The notes under the pieces were generated by a model. It had not been told where the DNA came from. It did not search any database and saw only the letters and a program-made list of their open reading frames with translations. A stretch of DNA of 14,207 nt from Acidisphaera sp035272265 (lineage in GTDB: Bacteria; Pseudomonadota; Alphaproteobacteria; Acetobacterales; Acetobacteraceae). This document shows, in pieces, positions 1 through 5,554 of this stretch (position 1 is its first letter; each line of letters starts with the position of its first letter). The position numbers and the translations under genes are program-made. Location: assembly GCA_035272265.1 (NCBI GenBank), contig DATEQV010000437.1, positions 1 to 14,207 of the forward strand. The letters are read 5' to 3'.

Positions 1-132
1 CCTGTCGGAGTTAAGCACAAACCACGAACAAATCGGAGATTTCTTTCGATACTTCGCGGTTCTGCACAACAAGAGAATCCGCCGGTGGCCGTTGGCGACA
101 TATTCATCCGCAAAACTGCTAACTCCGACAGG
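1..132. repeat. Inverted-repeat-bounded fragment, possible mobile-element remnant
   Basis: CCTGTCGGAGTTAAGCA at 1-17 is matched in inverted orientation by TGCTAACTCCGACAGG at 117-132, the arms differing by a single inserted A. The roughly 100 bp between them is visibly less GC-rich than the rest of the window. Terminal inverted repeats around a short AT-richer segment fit a MITE or the end of an insertion sequence, and the left arm may continue beyond the window. No target-site duplication can be checked because the left flank is missing. The family is not identified. Confidence 0.42.
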
Positions 133-139
133 CTGCTAG
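2..139 (+). pseudogene. C-terminal tail of an unidentified ORF running in from the left edge
   Basis: One frame is open from base 2 to a TAG at 137-139, giving 45 codons with no start inside the window. The translation is protein-like, with a stretch reading EQIGDFFRYFAVLHNKRIRR, and uses codons such as TTA, ACA, CGA and CAA that the neighbouring genes rarely use. It overlaps the inverted-repeat fragment completely. It may therefore be the 3' end of a transposase whose last codons lie in the terminal repeat, or simply an open frame by chance. I do not recognise the product. Confidence 0.28.
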
Positions 140-187
140 GATCGTGCGCTTGCGCTGTCTCTCACCCATTCCGGCGAGGCCCATGTC

Positions 188-496
188 ATGATCCACGTTG
201 TCGCCTTCATCACCGCCCAACCCGGCCAGCGCGCCGCGCTGCTGCAGGAGTTCCACGCCATCGTGCCGACGGTCCGCGCCGAGGCGGGCTGCATCGAATA
301 CGGGCCGGTGGTGGACCAGGAAGATGCGGGGGCCATCCAGACGCCGCTCGGCCCGGACACGTTCGCCGTGGTGGAGAAGTGGGAGAGCCCCGATGCGCTG
401 CGCGCGCACGGGGCGGCGCCGCACATGGCCGCCTACGCCGCACGCGCGAAGCCGATGATCGCGCGCCGGGTGATCCACGTGCTGCGGGACGCCTGA
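188..496 (+). CDS. Antibiotic biosynthesis monooxygenase (ABM) domain protein
   Basis: The 102-residue product is a single ABM-type ferredoxin-like domain, the usual size for the YgiN-like putative quinol monooxygenase family. It opens with the typical first strand (MIHVVAFITAQPGQ), then a helix (AALLQEFHAIVPTVRAEAG), the central CIEYGPVV strand, FAVVEKWESPDALRAH, and a C-terminal strand (RRVIHVLR). Family members are small cytosolic, usually dimeric, cofactor-free oxygenases acting on quinones or other aromatic substrates. Many have no known substrate, and none can be assigned here. The ATG at 188 begins the conserved first strand; an ATG at 183 runs straight into TGA. The gene stands alone and ends about 44 bp from the stop of the convergent RES toxin gene. 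Confidence 0.85.
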   Translation: MIHVVAFITAQPGQRAALLQEFHAIVPTVRAEAGCIEYGPVVDQEDAGAIQTPLGPDTFAVVEKWESPDALRAHGAAPHMAAYAARAKPMIARRVIHVLRDA

Positions 497-540
497 CGCG
501 GCGGGGCGCCGCGCAGGCGCAGGCATGCTGACAGAGCCGC

Positions 541-1242
541 CTACGCGGTGACGGCGAAGACGTCGCCGGTGCCGGCGACGCGGTAGTAGTCCACGCGCGC
601 GCCGTCCCAGTGGTAGTCGAGGTGGCGGGCCTGGACCGGTGCCGAGGCAAGGTCGGGATAGAACAACCCGACGCACTCTCCGCCGTGGTTGCGCACGCTG
701 GGATAGACGACGCCGTCGGCGCCGGCGGCGCGCAGTCGCGAACCGAGCGCCTGCGCCGCCGCATAGTCGTCCGGCGACAGGACCGGGTCGGTCGCGGGCA
801 GGACCCGGCAATCGTGCAGCGTGGCCGTCACGTCCGTCACCAGTTCGCGGAACCGGGACGTCCACCCCGGATCCTGGTTCGTGTCGGCCATGAACCGGGC
901 GTGGTGGTACATCGTCTCGAACAGCGCGGTCTCGAACTCGCGCCCGACATAGAGCACGCCATAGAGGCCGTCCGAGAACCGGGTGGGGCGGTCCCTGCTG
1001 ACATGCGTGAACGGCGCCATGAGATAGGAGCTCCCCGGACCCGCGACCCGCCGGTGCGGGGGGACGAGGTCGAGGTTGCCGATGCTTTCCACCAGGCGCG
1101 GGTTCGTCTTCTGCTCGGCGGCGATGATGAGCGGCCAGTCGGCCGGGTCGGCGATGTCGTCGAACAGATCGATCGGCGGGTGGATGCTGCGGATGATCCT
1201 GACGGCGTGCCGCCAGGCGACCCGCGCCTTCGGGATGCTCAG
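541..1242 (-). CDS. RES-domain toxin (NAD+-degrading), probable CTG start
   Basis: Toxin of a RES/Xre type II pair. Characterised RES toxins (MbcT, ParT and relatives) break down NAD+ by phosphorolysis or hydrolysis, or ADP-ribosylate targets. The usual start codons allow only a 183-residue protein from GTG at 1092. The same frame stays open upstream and encodes a typical RES N-terminus (PPIDLFDDIADPADWP, then AAEQKTNPRL), giving 233 residues, the normal family length. No ATG, GTG or TTG occurs in frame between 1092 and the antitoxin stop. The best start is CTG at 1242-1240, which overlaps the antitoxin TGA as CTGA. The core is present: RFSDGLYGVLYVG (Arg88, Tyr94, Tyr98), an ETALFE segment (Glu104, Glu109) and GADGVVYPSVRNHGGE. 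Translation is probably coupled to the antitoxin. The family call is firm; the start codon is inferred. Confidence 0.88.
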   Translation of the reverse strand: MSIPKARVAWRHAVRIIRSIHPPIDLFDDIADPADWPLIIAAEQKTNPRLVESIGNLDLVPPHRRVAGPGSSYLMAPFTHVSRDRPTRFSDGLYGVLYVGREFETALFETMYHHARFMADTNQDPGWTSRFRELVTDVTATLHDCRVLPATDPVLSPDDYAAAQALGSRLRAAGADGVVYPSVRNHGGECVGLFYPDLASAPVQARHLDYHWDGARVDYYRVAGTGDVFAVTA

Positions 1243-1646
1243 CCGCCGCGTTCCGCGTCCAGGTAGCGCCGCACGCGCATGATGTCCGTCAGCTCGCCGC
1301 CGAGCATGACTTCGAGCGCCGTGCGCATCCCGAATGCCCGGTTCGGCGTGCGGACCCAGCCATAGGCCCGCTCGGGGTCGCGGAAGATGATCCGCAGGGC
1401 CTTGTGGATGCCCATGAGGTTGGACAGCCGGGCCCGCTGGTCGCGGCCGAGCCGTCCCGGCTCGCCCGCCTTCCAGCGGCCGAAGGTCCGAGGCGCGGTG
1501 TCGAGGAGCGTGGCGGCGTCGGCATCGGACACCCCCCAGCGCGCGAACAGGTTCACGCAGGCCCTGAACATCGCCCCGGCTTCGTCTTCGGTGATGTCCC
1601 CGGACGAGGGAGGCGGCAGCGTTTCTACGGGCACAAGCTGGGGCAT
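1239..1646 (-). CDS. Xre/MbcA/ParS-type antitoxin of the RES toxin
   Basis: A 135-residue cytosolic antitoxin, first gene of the operon. Residues about 26-62 form an Xre-like helix-turn-helix (WGVSDADAATLLDTAPRTFG, then RWKAG). Residues about 80-132 match the C-terminal toxin-binding domain of MbcA/ParS antitoxins (DUF2384), with the hallmark PNRAFGMRTALEVMLGGEL. Family members neutralise the toxin by occluding its NAD+ site with the C-terminus and repress their own promoter through the helix-turn-helix. An inverted repeat over the promoter at 1665-1700 fits that autoregulation. The ATG at 1646 is the first in frame and lies about 20 bp from the operator. Its TGA (1241-1239) overlaps the probable CTG start of the toxin. 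The N-terminal 20 residues are Pro/Ser-rich and probably disordered. Confidence 0.9.
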   Translation of the reverse strand: MPQLVPVETLPPPSSGDITEDEAGAMFRACVNLFARWGVSDADAATLLDTAPRTFGRWKAGEPGRLGRDQRARLSNLMGIHKALRIIFRDPERAYGWVRTPNRAFGMRTALEVMLGGELTDIMRVRRYLDAERGG

Positions 1647-1664
1647 GGGACGTCCGTCTCAGTC

Positions 1665-1700
1665 ATTTGGCGATGATATGGCAGCGCATCGCCATTTGGC
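1665..1700 (-). promoter_or_regulatory. Promoter and autoregulatory operator of the toxin-antitoxin operon
   Basis: On the minus strand TTGCCA (1702-1697) and TATCAT (1678-1673) are separated by 18 bp, each one base from the sigma-70 consensus. An inverted repeat, TGGCGATG (1668-1675) with CATCGCCA (1687-1694), covers the spacer and overlaps the -10 element. A direct repeat ATTTGGC occurs at 1665-1671 and 1694-1700. The arm centres are 19 bp apart, close to two helical turns. A bound Xre dimer would block RNA polymerase. The start codon is at 1646. Confidence 0.62.
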
Positions 1701-1757
1701 AAGCCCGCCGGCCTGCTGCCGCGTCGTGTGGGACGAAGCCACCCAGTGGTCCAGCCG

Positions 1758-1825
1758 GCCGCTTCGGTTCGACTGAAACCGCTTCAGGCCGACCGGGCTT
1801 CGGGTCGACCCGGCTTCAGGTCGAC
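1758..1825. repeat. Four imperfect 16-bp repeats at the 3' end of the DUF4167 gene
   Basis: Three adjacent 16-bp units (1778-1793, 1794-1809, 1810-1825) share the pattern nnGGCTTCgGGtCGAC. A fourth, GCCGCTTCGGTTCGAC at 1758-1773, is set off by TGAA. The unit at 1810-1825 contains the stop codon and last codons of the DUF4167 gene. CGGGTCGACCCG at 1801-1812 is a perfect palindrome across a unit junction. They resemble a locally expanded microsatellite; no function is evident. Confidence 0.6.
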
Positions 1826-2289
1826 TCGGGCGGTGCCGCGGCGATCGGGATTTCGCGGGTGTCGGGCTGATCGTCGGTGCCCGGGGCGCGGCCGTTCTCG
1901 CGCCGCTCGTCGCCCTCGGCGGCCATGCCCTCGTGGTCCTCGCCGTTGCCGTTCGGACGGCGCTGGTGCTGCTGGCCGCCCTGCTGCTGGTTCTGCTGCG
2001 CGGCCTGGTTCATCGCATTGAGGATGCGGAAATAGTGCTCGGCGTGCTGGAAGTAGCTCTCCGCCATCACGCGGTCGCCCGAGCTGGTCGCGTCCCGCCC
2101 GAGCTGCAGGTATTTCTCGAACAGCTGCTGCGCGGTGCCGCGCACGCGCACGTCCGGGCCGTTGCTGTCGAAGACGTGGTTTCGGTTGAGCGGGACATTA
2201 CCGCTGTGGTGACGGATTGCTCCCCCGCCACCTCCGCCGCCGCCACCGCCGCTGCGATGTTGGCGTCCGCGCATACGTTTCATGTTCAT
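1816..2289 (-). CDS. DUF4167 domain-containing protein
   Basis: A 157-residue protein of a family found mainly in alphaproteobacteria, function unknown. The N-terminus is basic (MNMKRMRGRQHR) and runs into ten consecutive glycines. The conserved core follows at about residues 30-95: NVPLNRNHVFDSNGPDVRVR, then GTAQQLFEKYLQLGRDA, then a helical segment with SYFQHAEHYFRILNAMN. The C-terminal third is Gln-rich, then acidic, low-complexity and probably disordered. The basic tail and helical pair suggest nucleic-acid or ribosome association, which is inference only. It follows prmC on the same strand, an arrangement common in alphaproteobacteria, but a 273-bp gap suggests it can have its own promoter. 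ATG at 2283 is an alternative start two codons inside. No strong Shine-Dalgarno is visible. Confidence 0.87.
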   Translation of the reverse strand: MNMKRMRGRQHRSGGGGGGGGGGAIRHHSGNVPLNRNHVFDSNGPDVRVRGTAQQLFEKYLQLGRDATSSGDRVMAESYFQHAEHYFRILNAMNQAAQQNQQQGGQQHQRRPNGNGEDHEGMAAEGDERRENGRAPGTDDQPDTREIPIAAAPPEST

Positions 2290-2506
2290 GCGTCTGTCGT
2301 CGCGCCTTCCTGTTGGCGATCCCGGTGTTGCCCCGTGCCGGCCTGCAGCCGGTCACGCCTGAAGCTCGGCAACCTCCCGTCTCTCACGTCTTCTCAGGTT
2401 CGAGCACCCGCCCGTCCCTCGGCCTCGGACCGGAGCGACTCCGGAACCTACGCCACCAATCGAGGGATGCGGACCGTGCCGCGTCGCAGCCATCTCGCGC
2501 TGCGGG

Positions 2507-2531
2507 CCGGAAGCTAGCGGCAGCCTTCCGG
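2507..2531. repeat. Hairpin downstream of prmC
   Basis: CCGGAAG (2507-2513) and CTTCCGG (2525-2531) form a perfect 7-bp stem with an 11-nt loop, 32 bp past the prmC stop. No T-run follows on the minus strand, so it is not a classical intrinsic terminator. It could stabilise the prmC 3' end. The rest of the 2290-2562 gap shows no gene I can support. Confidence 0.4.
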
Positions 2532-2562
2532 TCTGCCAAATGCTTTTTCAGCGTATGCCTGC

Positions 2563-3420
2563 TCACGCCGCGCCGGCCGGCATCGAACAGATGGCGACGC
2601 GGGGCGTCCCAGCCAAGTCCGGCTCGATCTCAATAGCGATTCCGGCGGCGCGGGCCAGCCCTGCGACCGCCTCGGCCGGGCCGAGTTCCAGCACGGCCAC
2701 GCCGCCCGGGGCGAGCAGGCGCGGCAGGTCGGCGACGATTCGGGCATAGGCGTCGAGCCCGGCGGGGCCGCCGTCGAGGGCGCCGTGGGGCTCGTGATCG
2801 GCGACCTCGGGCATCAGGCCCGGCAGCTCGGCGGTGGGGATGTAGGGCGGGTTGGACAGCACGAGGCCGAATCGGCCGGCGATGGCGTCGGCCCAGTTTC
2901 CGCAGGCGAACGCGGCGCGGGGCGCCAGCCCGAGGTCGCGCGCGTTGCGTGCGGCCAGCCTGGCCGCGGCGGGGACGCGGTCGATGCCCACGCCGGAAGC
3001 GCCGGGGCGTTCGGACAGCACGGCCAGCAGCAGGCAGCCGGTGCCGGTGCCGAGGTCCAGCACACGCCCGGGCGTGTCGGGGAAGCGGCGGAGGGCGGCG
3101 GCGACCACCGACTCGGACTCCGGGCGGGGGATCAGCGTGGCGTCGGAGACGTGGAACGGCAGGCTCCAGAACTCGCGGATGCCGGTCAGGTAGGCGAGGG
3201 GGACGCGGCTGGCCCGGCGCGCGACGAGGTCGGCCAAGGGTTGCGCGGGGAACGGGGCAGTGCGGTGGGCGAGCAGATCGGCGGGCGAGAGGCCGGCGGC
3301 GTGGGCGGCGAGCAGCCGTGCTTCGAGCCGTGGGTTGTCGATCCCGGCTTCGCGCAGGCGGCCGGCCGCCCAGTCCAGCGCGTCCGACACGGAAGGGAAG
3401 GCCAGCGGTGCTTCGGCCAT
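2563..3420 (-). CDS. prmC: Peptide chain release factor N5-glutamine methyltransferase
   Basis: A 285-residue PrmC/HemK enzyme. It transfers a methyl group from S-adenosylmethionine to the glutamine of the GGQ motif in release factors RF1 and RF2, improving translation termination in the cytosol. The N-terminal helical domain (about residues 1-85) includes ALDWAAGRLREAGIDNPRLE. The methyltransferase domain has LIPRPESESVV, the SAM-binding DLGTGTGCLLLAVL, and the signature LSNPPYIPTAEL, whose NPPY contacts the target glutamine. The ATG at 3420 starts MAEAPLAFP at normal family length; the frame stays open upstream only as a shadow of clpP on the other strand. prmC usually sits behind prfA, but here prfA is absent and a protease gene diverges from it across 154 bp. 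DUF4167 lies downstream. Confidence 0.93.
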   Translation of the reverse strand: MAEAPLAFPSVSDALDWAAGRLREAGIDNPRLEARLLAAHAAGLSPADLLAHRTAPFPAQPLADLVARRASRVPLAYLTGIREFWSLPFHVSDATLIPRPESESVVAAALRRFPDTPGRVLDLGTGTGCLLLAVLSERPGASGVGIDRVPAAARLAARNARDLGLAPRAAFACGNWADAIAGRFGLVLSNPPYIPTAELPGLMPEVADHEPHGALDGGPAGLDAYARIVADLPRLLAPGGVAVLELGPAEAVAGLARAAGIAIEIEPDLAGTPRVAICSMPAGAA

Positions 3421-3574
3421 GAGCGGGAACCCGGATGCCGACCCATACACCGGCCTGGGCGGGGACGAAAAAGGTCCCGGGGTGCGGCTGCGGCCACCGG
3501 TCGGGCGGCTAGGCTCGACATCGGCGTCCGGCGAGGCCAGTTTCCGGGCCGATCCCGATCGCCAGAGAGCATCC

Positions 3575-4261
3575 ATGACCGACCGCCCGCCGCCCGACCG
3601 CCACGCCCGCATCCGCCTCGACGACGAGCCGAACATCCCCGACCCCGAGGTGCCGGAGCCGCACGGGCCGGAGAAGAGCGAGCCCGACGAGAACAAGGCG
3701 ATGGGCTCGCCGATCAACGAGCTGGAAAGCCGGCTGCTCAAGCAGCGCAAGGTGCTGATCTTCGGCGCCATCGACGACAAGATCGCGCGCGACGTCACGG
3801 GGCGCCTGCTGTCGCTGGCGGAGAAGAGCGCCGAGCCGATCGACGTGTTCATCAACTCGCCCGGCGGCCACGTCGAGAGCGGCGACACGATGCACGACAT
3901 CATCCGCTATGTGGACGCCGACGCGCCGGTGCGCATCATCGGCACCGGCTGCGTGGCGAGCGCGGGGGCGCTGATCTTCCTGGCGGGCCACCGCAAGCGG
4001 CGGTTCTGCCTGCCCAACACGCGTTTCCTGCTGCACCAGCCGATGGGCGGCATCCGCGGCCAGGCGGTGGACATCGACATCGAGGCGCGCGAGATCATCA
4101 AGATGCGCGAGCGCATCAACCGCATCATCGCGCGCGAGACCGACCAGCCGTACGAGAAGATTGCGAGGGAAACCGACCGCAACTACTGGATGAGCGCCGA
4201 GGAAGCCATCGCCTACGGCATGGTGACGCGCATCATCGAGAGCGCGAAGGATCTTGGTTAG
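3575..4261 (+). CDS. ClpP-family serine protease (ClpP2-like)
   Basis: A 228-residue Clp protease proteolytic-subunit homologue. ClpP proteins form barrel-shaped tetradecamers that degrade substrates unfolded by ClpX or ClpA. The core runs from about residue 45 (SPINELESRLLKQRKVLIFG). The catalytic triad can be assigned as Ser129 (GCVASAGALI), His154 (FLLHQPMGG) and Asp201 (ETDRNYWMSAEEA), so it looks active. The first 40 residues are a Pro-, Asp- and Glu-rich extension that differs from the short ClpP propeptide. No clpX or tig neighbour is present, so this is probably a second, paralogous ClpP rather than the housekeeping copy. The ATG at 3575 has AGAGAG just upstream; an open frame back to 3260 is antisense to prmC and was not used. 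Confidence 0.9.
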   Translation: MTDRPPPDRHARIRLDDEPNIPDPEVPEPHGPEKSEPDENKAMGSPINELESRLLKQRKVLIFGAIDDKIARDVTGRLLSLAEKSAEPIDVFINSPGGHVESGDTMHDIIRYVDADAPVRIIGTGCVASAGALIFLAGHRKRRFCLPNTRFLLHQPMGGIRGQAVDIDIEAREIIKMRERINRIIARETDQPYEKIARETDRNYWMSAEEAIAYGMVTRIIESAKDLG

Positions 4262-4300
4262 GTCCCGCCTGGCCCGCCGTCACGGCCGGCACGGACCCGT

Positions 4301-4327
4301 CCCGTCATCGCGATACGCGATGACGGG
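4301..4327. terminator. 12-bp perfect hairpin between convergent genes
   Basis: CCCGTCATCGCG (4301-4312), loop ATA, CGCGATGACGGG (4316-4327). It lies 40 bp past the clpP stop and 32 bp past the peroxidase stop, so it could end transcription from both sides. No T-tract follows on either strand. Its CGTCAT...ATGACG ends match the palindromes at 11337-11432 and 12254-12347, so it may instead be a minimal REP-like repeat. Confidence 0.55.
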
Positions 4328-4359
4328 GTGAACGCGCCCCGGGGAAGCCTGCCGGACGT

Positions 4360-5403
4360 CTAGTTCGTCAGTTTCGGCACCGGAGTCGTGTCGGTGCGGA
4401 CCGGCAGGACGGGGTAATCGATCTTCGGCAGCTGCCCATTCAGCGTCTGCAGGAACGCGACGATCGAATCTTCCTCCTGGTCGGTCAGCTTGATGCCGAG
4501 CTGTGCGGAGCCCATGACGCCGACCGCCTGCTTGAGGCTCCAGACTTGGCCGGAGTGGAAATAAGGCGCGCGCAGCGCGACGTTGCGCAGGGGTGCGGCG
4601 CGGAACACGTACTGGTCGTTGGCCGTGCTCGTGACCGAGAAGCGGCCCTTGTCGCCCGGCGGCAGGACGTCCGCACCCGGCTTCTCCACGACGCCGAAGG
4701 GGAAGTAGGCCTCGCCGCCGACATCGATGCCGTTGTGGCAGGCCGAGCAGCCCTTATCCATGAACAGGGCCAGCCCGGTCTTCTGCTGCTGCGTCAGCGC
4801 GTTCGCATCGCCTTCGAGAAACTGATCGAAGGGTGAGGCAGGCGTGATCAGCGTGGCCTCGAACGCCTCGACCGCCTTGGCGAAATTGTCGAACGTGACC
4901 GGGTCCGCCTGGTTCGGGAACGCCTTGCGGAACAGCTCGACATAGTCCGGCATCGAGGCCAGCGTCTTTACGACGTGATCGGGCGTGGCGTTCATCTCGA
5001 CGCTCGCCTGCACCGGACCCTTCGCCTGCGCCTTCAGGTCCGCGGCACGGCCATCCCAGAACTGTGCGACGTTGAAGACGGCGTTGTAGACGGTGGGCGC
5101 CCGGCGCGGGCCCTTCTGCCAGCCATGGCCGACCGAGGTCGGGCCGGCATCGACGCCGCCAGTGGCGAGGTTGTGGCAGGTGTTGCAGCTGATGATTTCG
5201 CTCGCCGACAGGCGGGGATCGAAGAACAGCAGCTTGCCGAGCGCGATCTTTTCGCCGGTGATCGCGTTGTCCTTGACGGCGGGAACCACGGAGGGGATCG
5301 GCTTGAAGGCGGACTGCGCCCTGGTCATCAGGTCGTCCGCCGAGGCGGGCGCGGCGGCGAGGGCGACGGCGGCTGCAAGCGAGCACATCGTGAGACTGCG
5401 CAT
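4360..5403 (-). CDS. Di-heme cytochrome c peroxidase (CCP/MauG family)
   Basis: A 347-residue periplasmic enzyme that reduces H2O2 to water with electrons from small c-type cytochromes. A Sec signal peptide (MRSLTMCSLAAAVALAAAPA, cleavage after SADD or nearby) precedes two c-heme domains. The heme sites are CNTCH (73-77, high-potential or peroxidatic domain by position) and CSACH (219-223). Other family landmarks are LGKLLFFDPRLS, APTVYNAVFN, QFWDGRA, DKGRFSVTS and APYFHSGQVWSL. Length is normal. The ATG at 5403 is supported by AGAGGAAG eight bases upstream and by the signal peptide; the frame opens to 5514 but the extra residues do not look like an export signal. It is transcribed alone. An FNR/FixK-type box about 100 bp upstream suggests induction at low oxygen. 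Confidence 0.93.
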   Translation of the reverse strand: MRSLTMCSLAAAVALAAAPASADDLMTRAQSAFKPIPSVVPAVKDNAITGEKIALGKLLFFDPRLSASEIISCNTCHNLATGGVDAGPTSVGHGWQKGPRRAPTVYNAVFNVAQFWDGRAADLKAQAKGPVQASVEMNATPDHVVKTLASMPDYVELFRKAFPNQADPVTFDNFAKAVEAFEATLITPASPFDQFLEGDANALTQQQKTGLALFMDKGCSACHNGIDVGGEAYFPFGVVEKPGADVLPPGDKGRFSVTSTANDQYVFRAAPLRNVALRAPYFHSGQVWSLKQAVGVMGSAQLGIKLTDQEEDSIVAFLQTLNGQLPKIDYPVLPVRTDTTPVPKLTN

Positions 5404-5500
5404 GGCACTTCCTCTTCGCAACGAGACCGGAACGACACCGATCGCGCGACCGCGAGCGGCGCACCGATGCAAAGTGTCGATCTTGCCGGTGCGAACGGCT

Positions 5501-5514
5501 TTGATCTGGGTCAA
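5501..5514 (-). promoter_or_regulatory. FNR/FixK-type binding site upstream of the cytochrome c peroxidase
   Basis: Read toward the peroxidase gene the site is TTGACCCAGATCAA, matching the TTGAT-N4-ATCAA consensus of the CRP/FNR family at nine of ten half-site bases. It lies 97 bp upstream of the ATG at 5403 and after the stop of the solute-binding protein gene, so it can serve only the peroxidase. A -10 placed for class II activation would fall at about 5473-5478 (GACACT), a poor match, as expected for an activator-dependent promoter. Confidence 0.62.
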
Positions 5515-5516
5515 GC

Positions 5517-5548
5517 AGGCGGCGGGGGCTCGCCCCGCGCCGCCGCCT
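5517..5548 (-). terminator. GC-rich hairpin after the solute-binding protein gene
   Basis: AGGCGGCGGGGGC (5517-5529) pairs with the imperfect complement ending CGCCGCCT (to 5548), with a small TCG loop and a bulge. It starts six bases past the TAG of the solute-binding protein gene. There is no T-run, so it is a weak candidate for an intrinsic terminator, but it separates that gene from the peroxidase promoter. Confidence 0.4.
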
Positions 5549-5554
5549 GTGCAG

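Noticed and set aside
119..865. Open frames antisense to the ABM gene and overlapping the RES toxin
   Set aside because: Arg-rich, low-complexity products without domains, explained by the high GC content of the true genes on the other frames.
2216..2260. GGN-rich tract that could look like a simple repeat or slippage site
   Set aside because: It encodes the poly-glycine run near the N-terminus of the DUF4167 protein, which fits the low-complexity ends of this protein, and the frame is intact.
2390..2410. tRNA-like T-arm motif (GGTTCGA)
   Set aside because: The flanking bases do not form a T-stem, and no acceptor or anticodon arms can be found at suitable distances.
2384..2566. A 60-codon minus-strand frame whose GTG overlaps the prmC stop (GTGA)
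   Set aside because: The coupling-like junction is attractive, but the translation is Arg/Ser-rich, shows no domain or codon bias, and crosses a stable hairpin at 2507-2531.
3421..3903. N-terminal extension of PrmC in the open frame
   Set aside because: These codons are antisense to clpP and Ser/Arg-rich; the ATG at 3420 gives the normal PrmC length.
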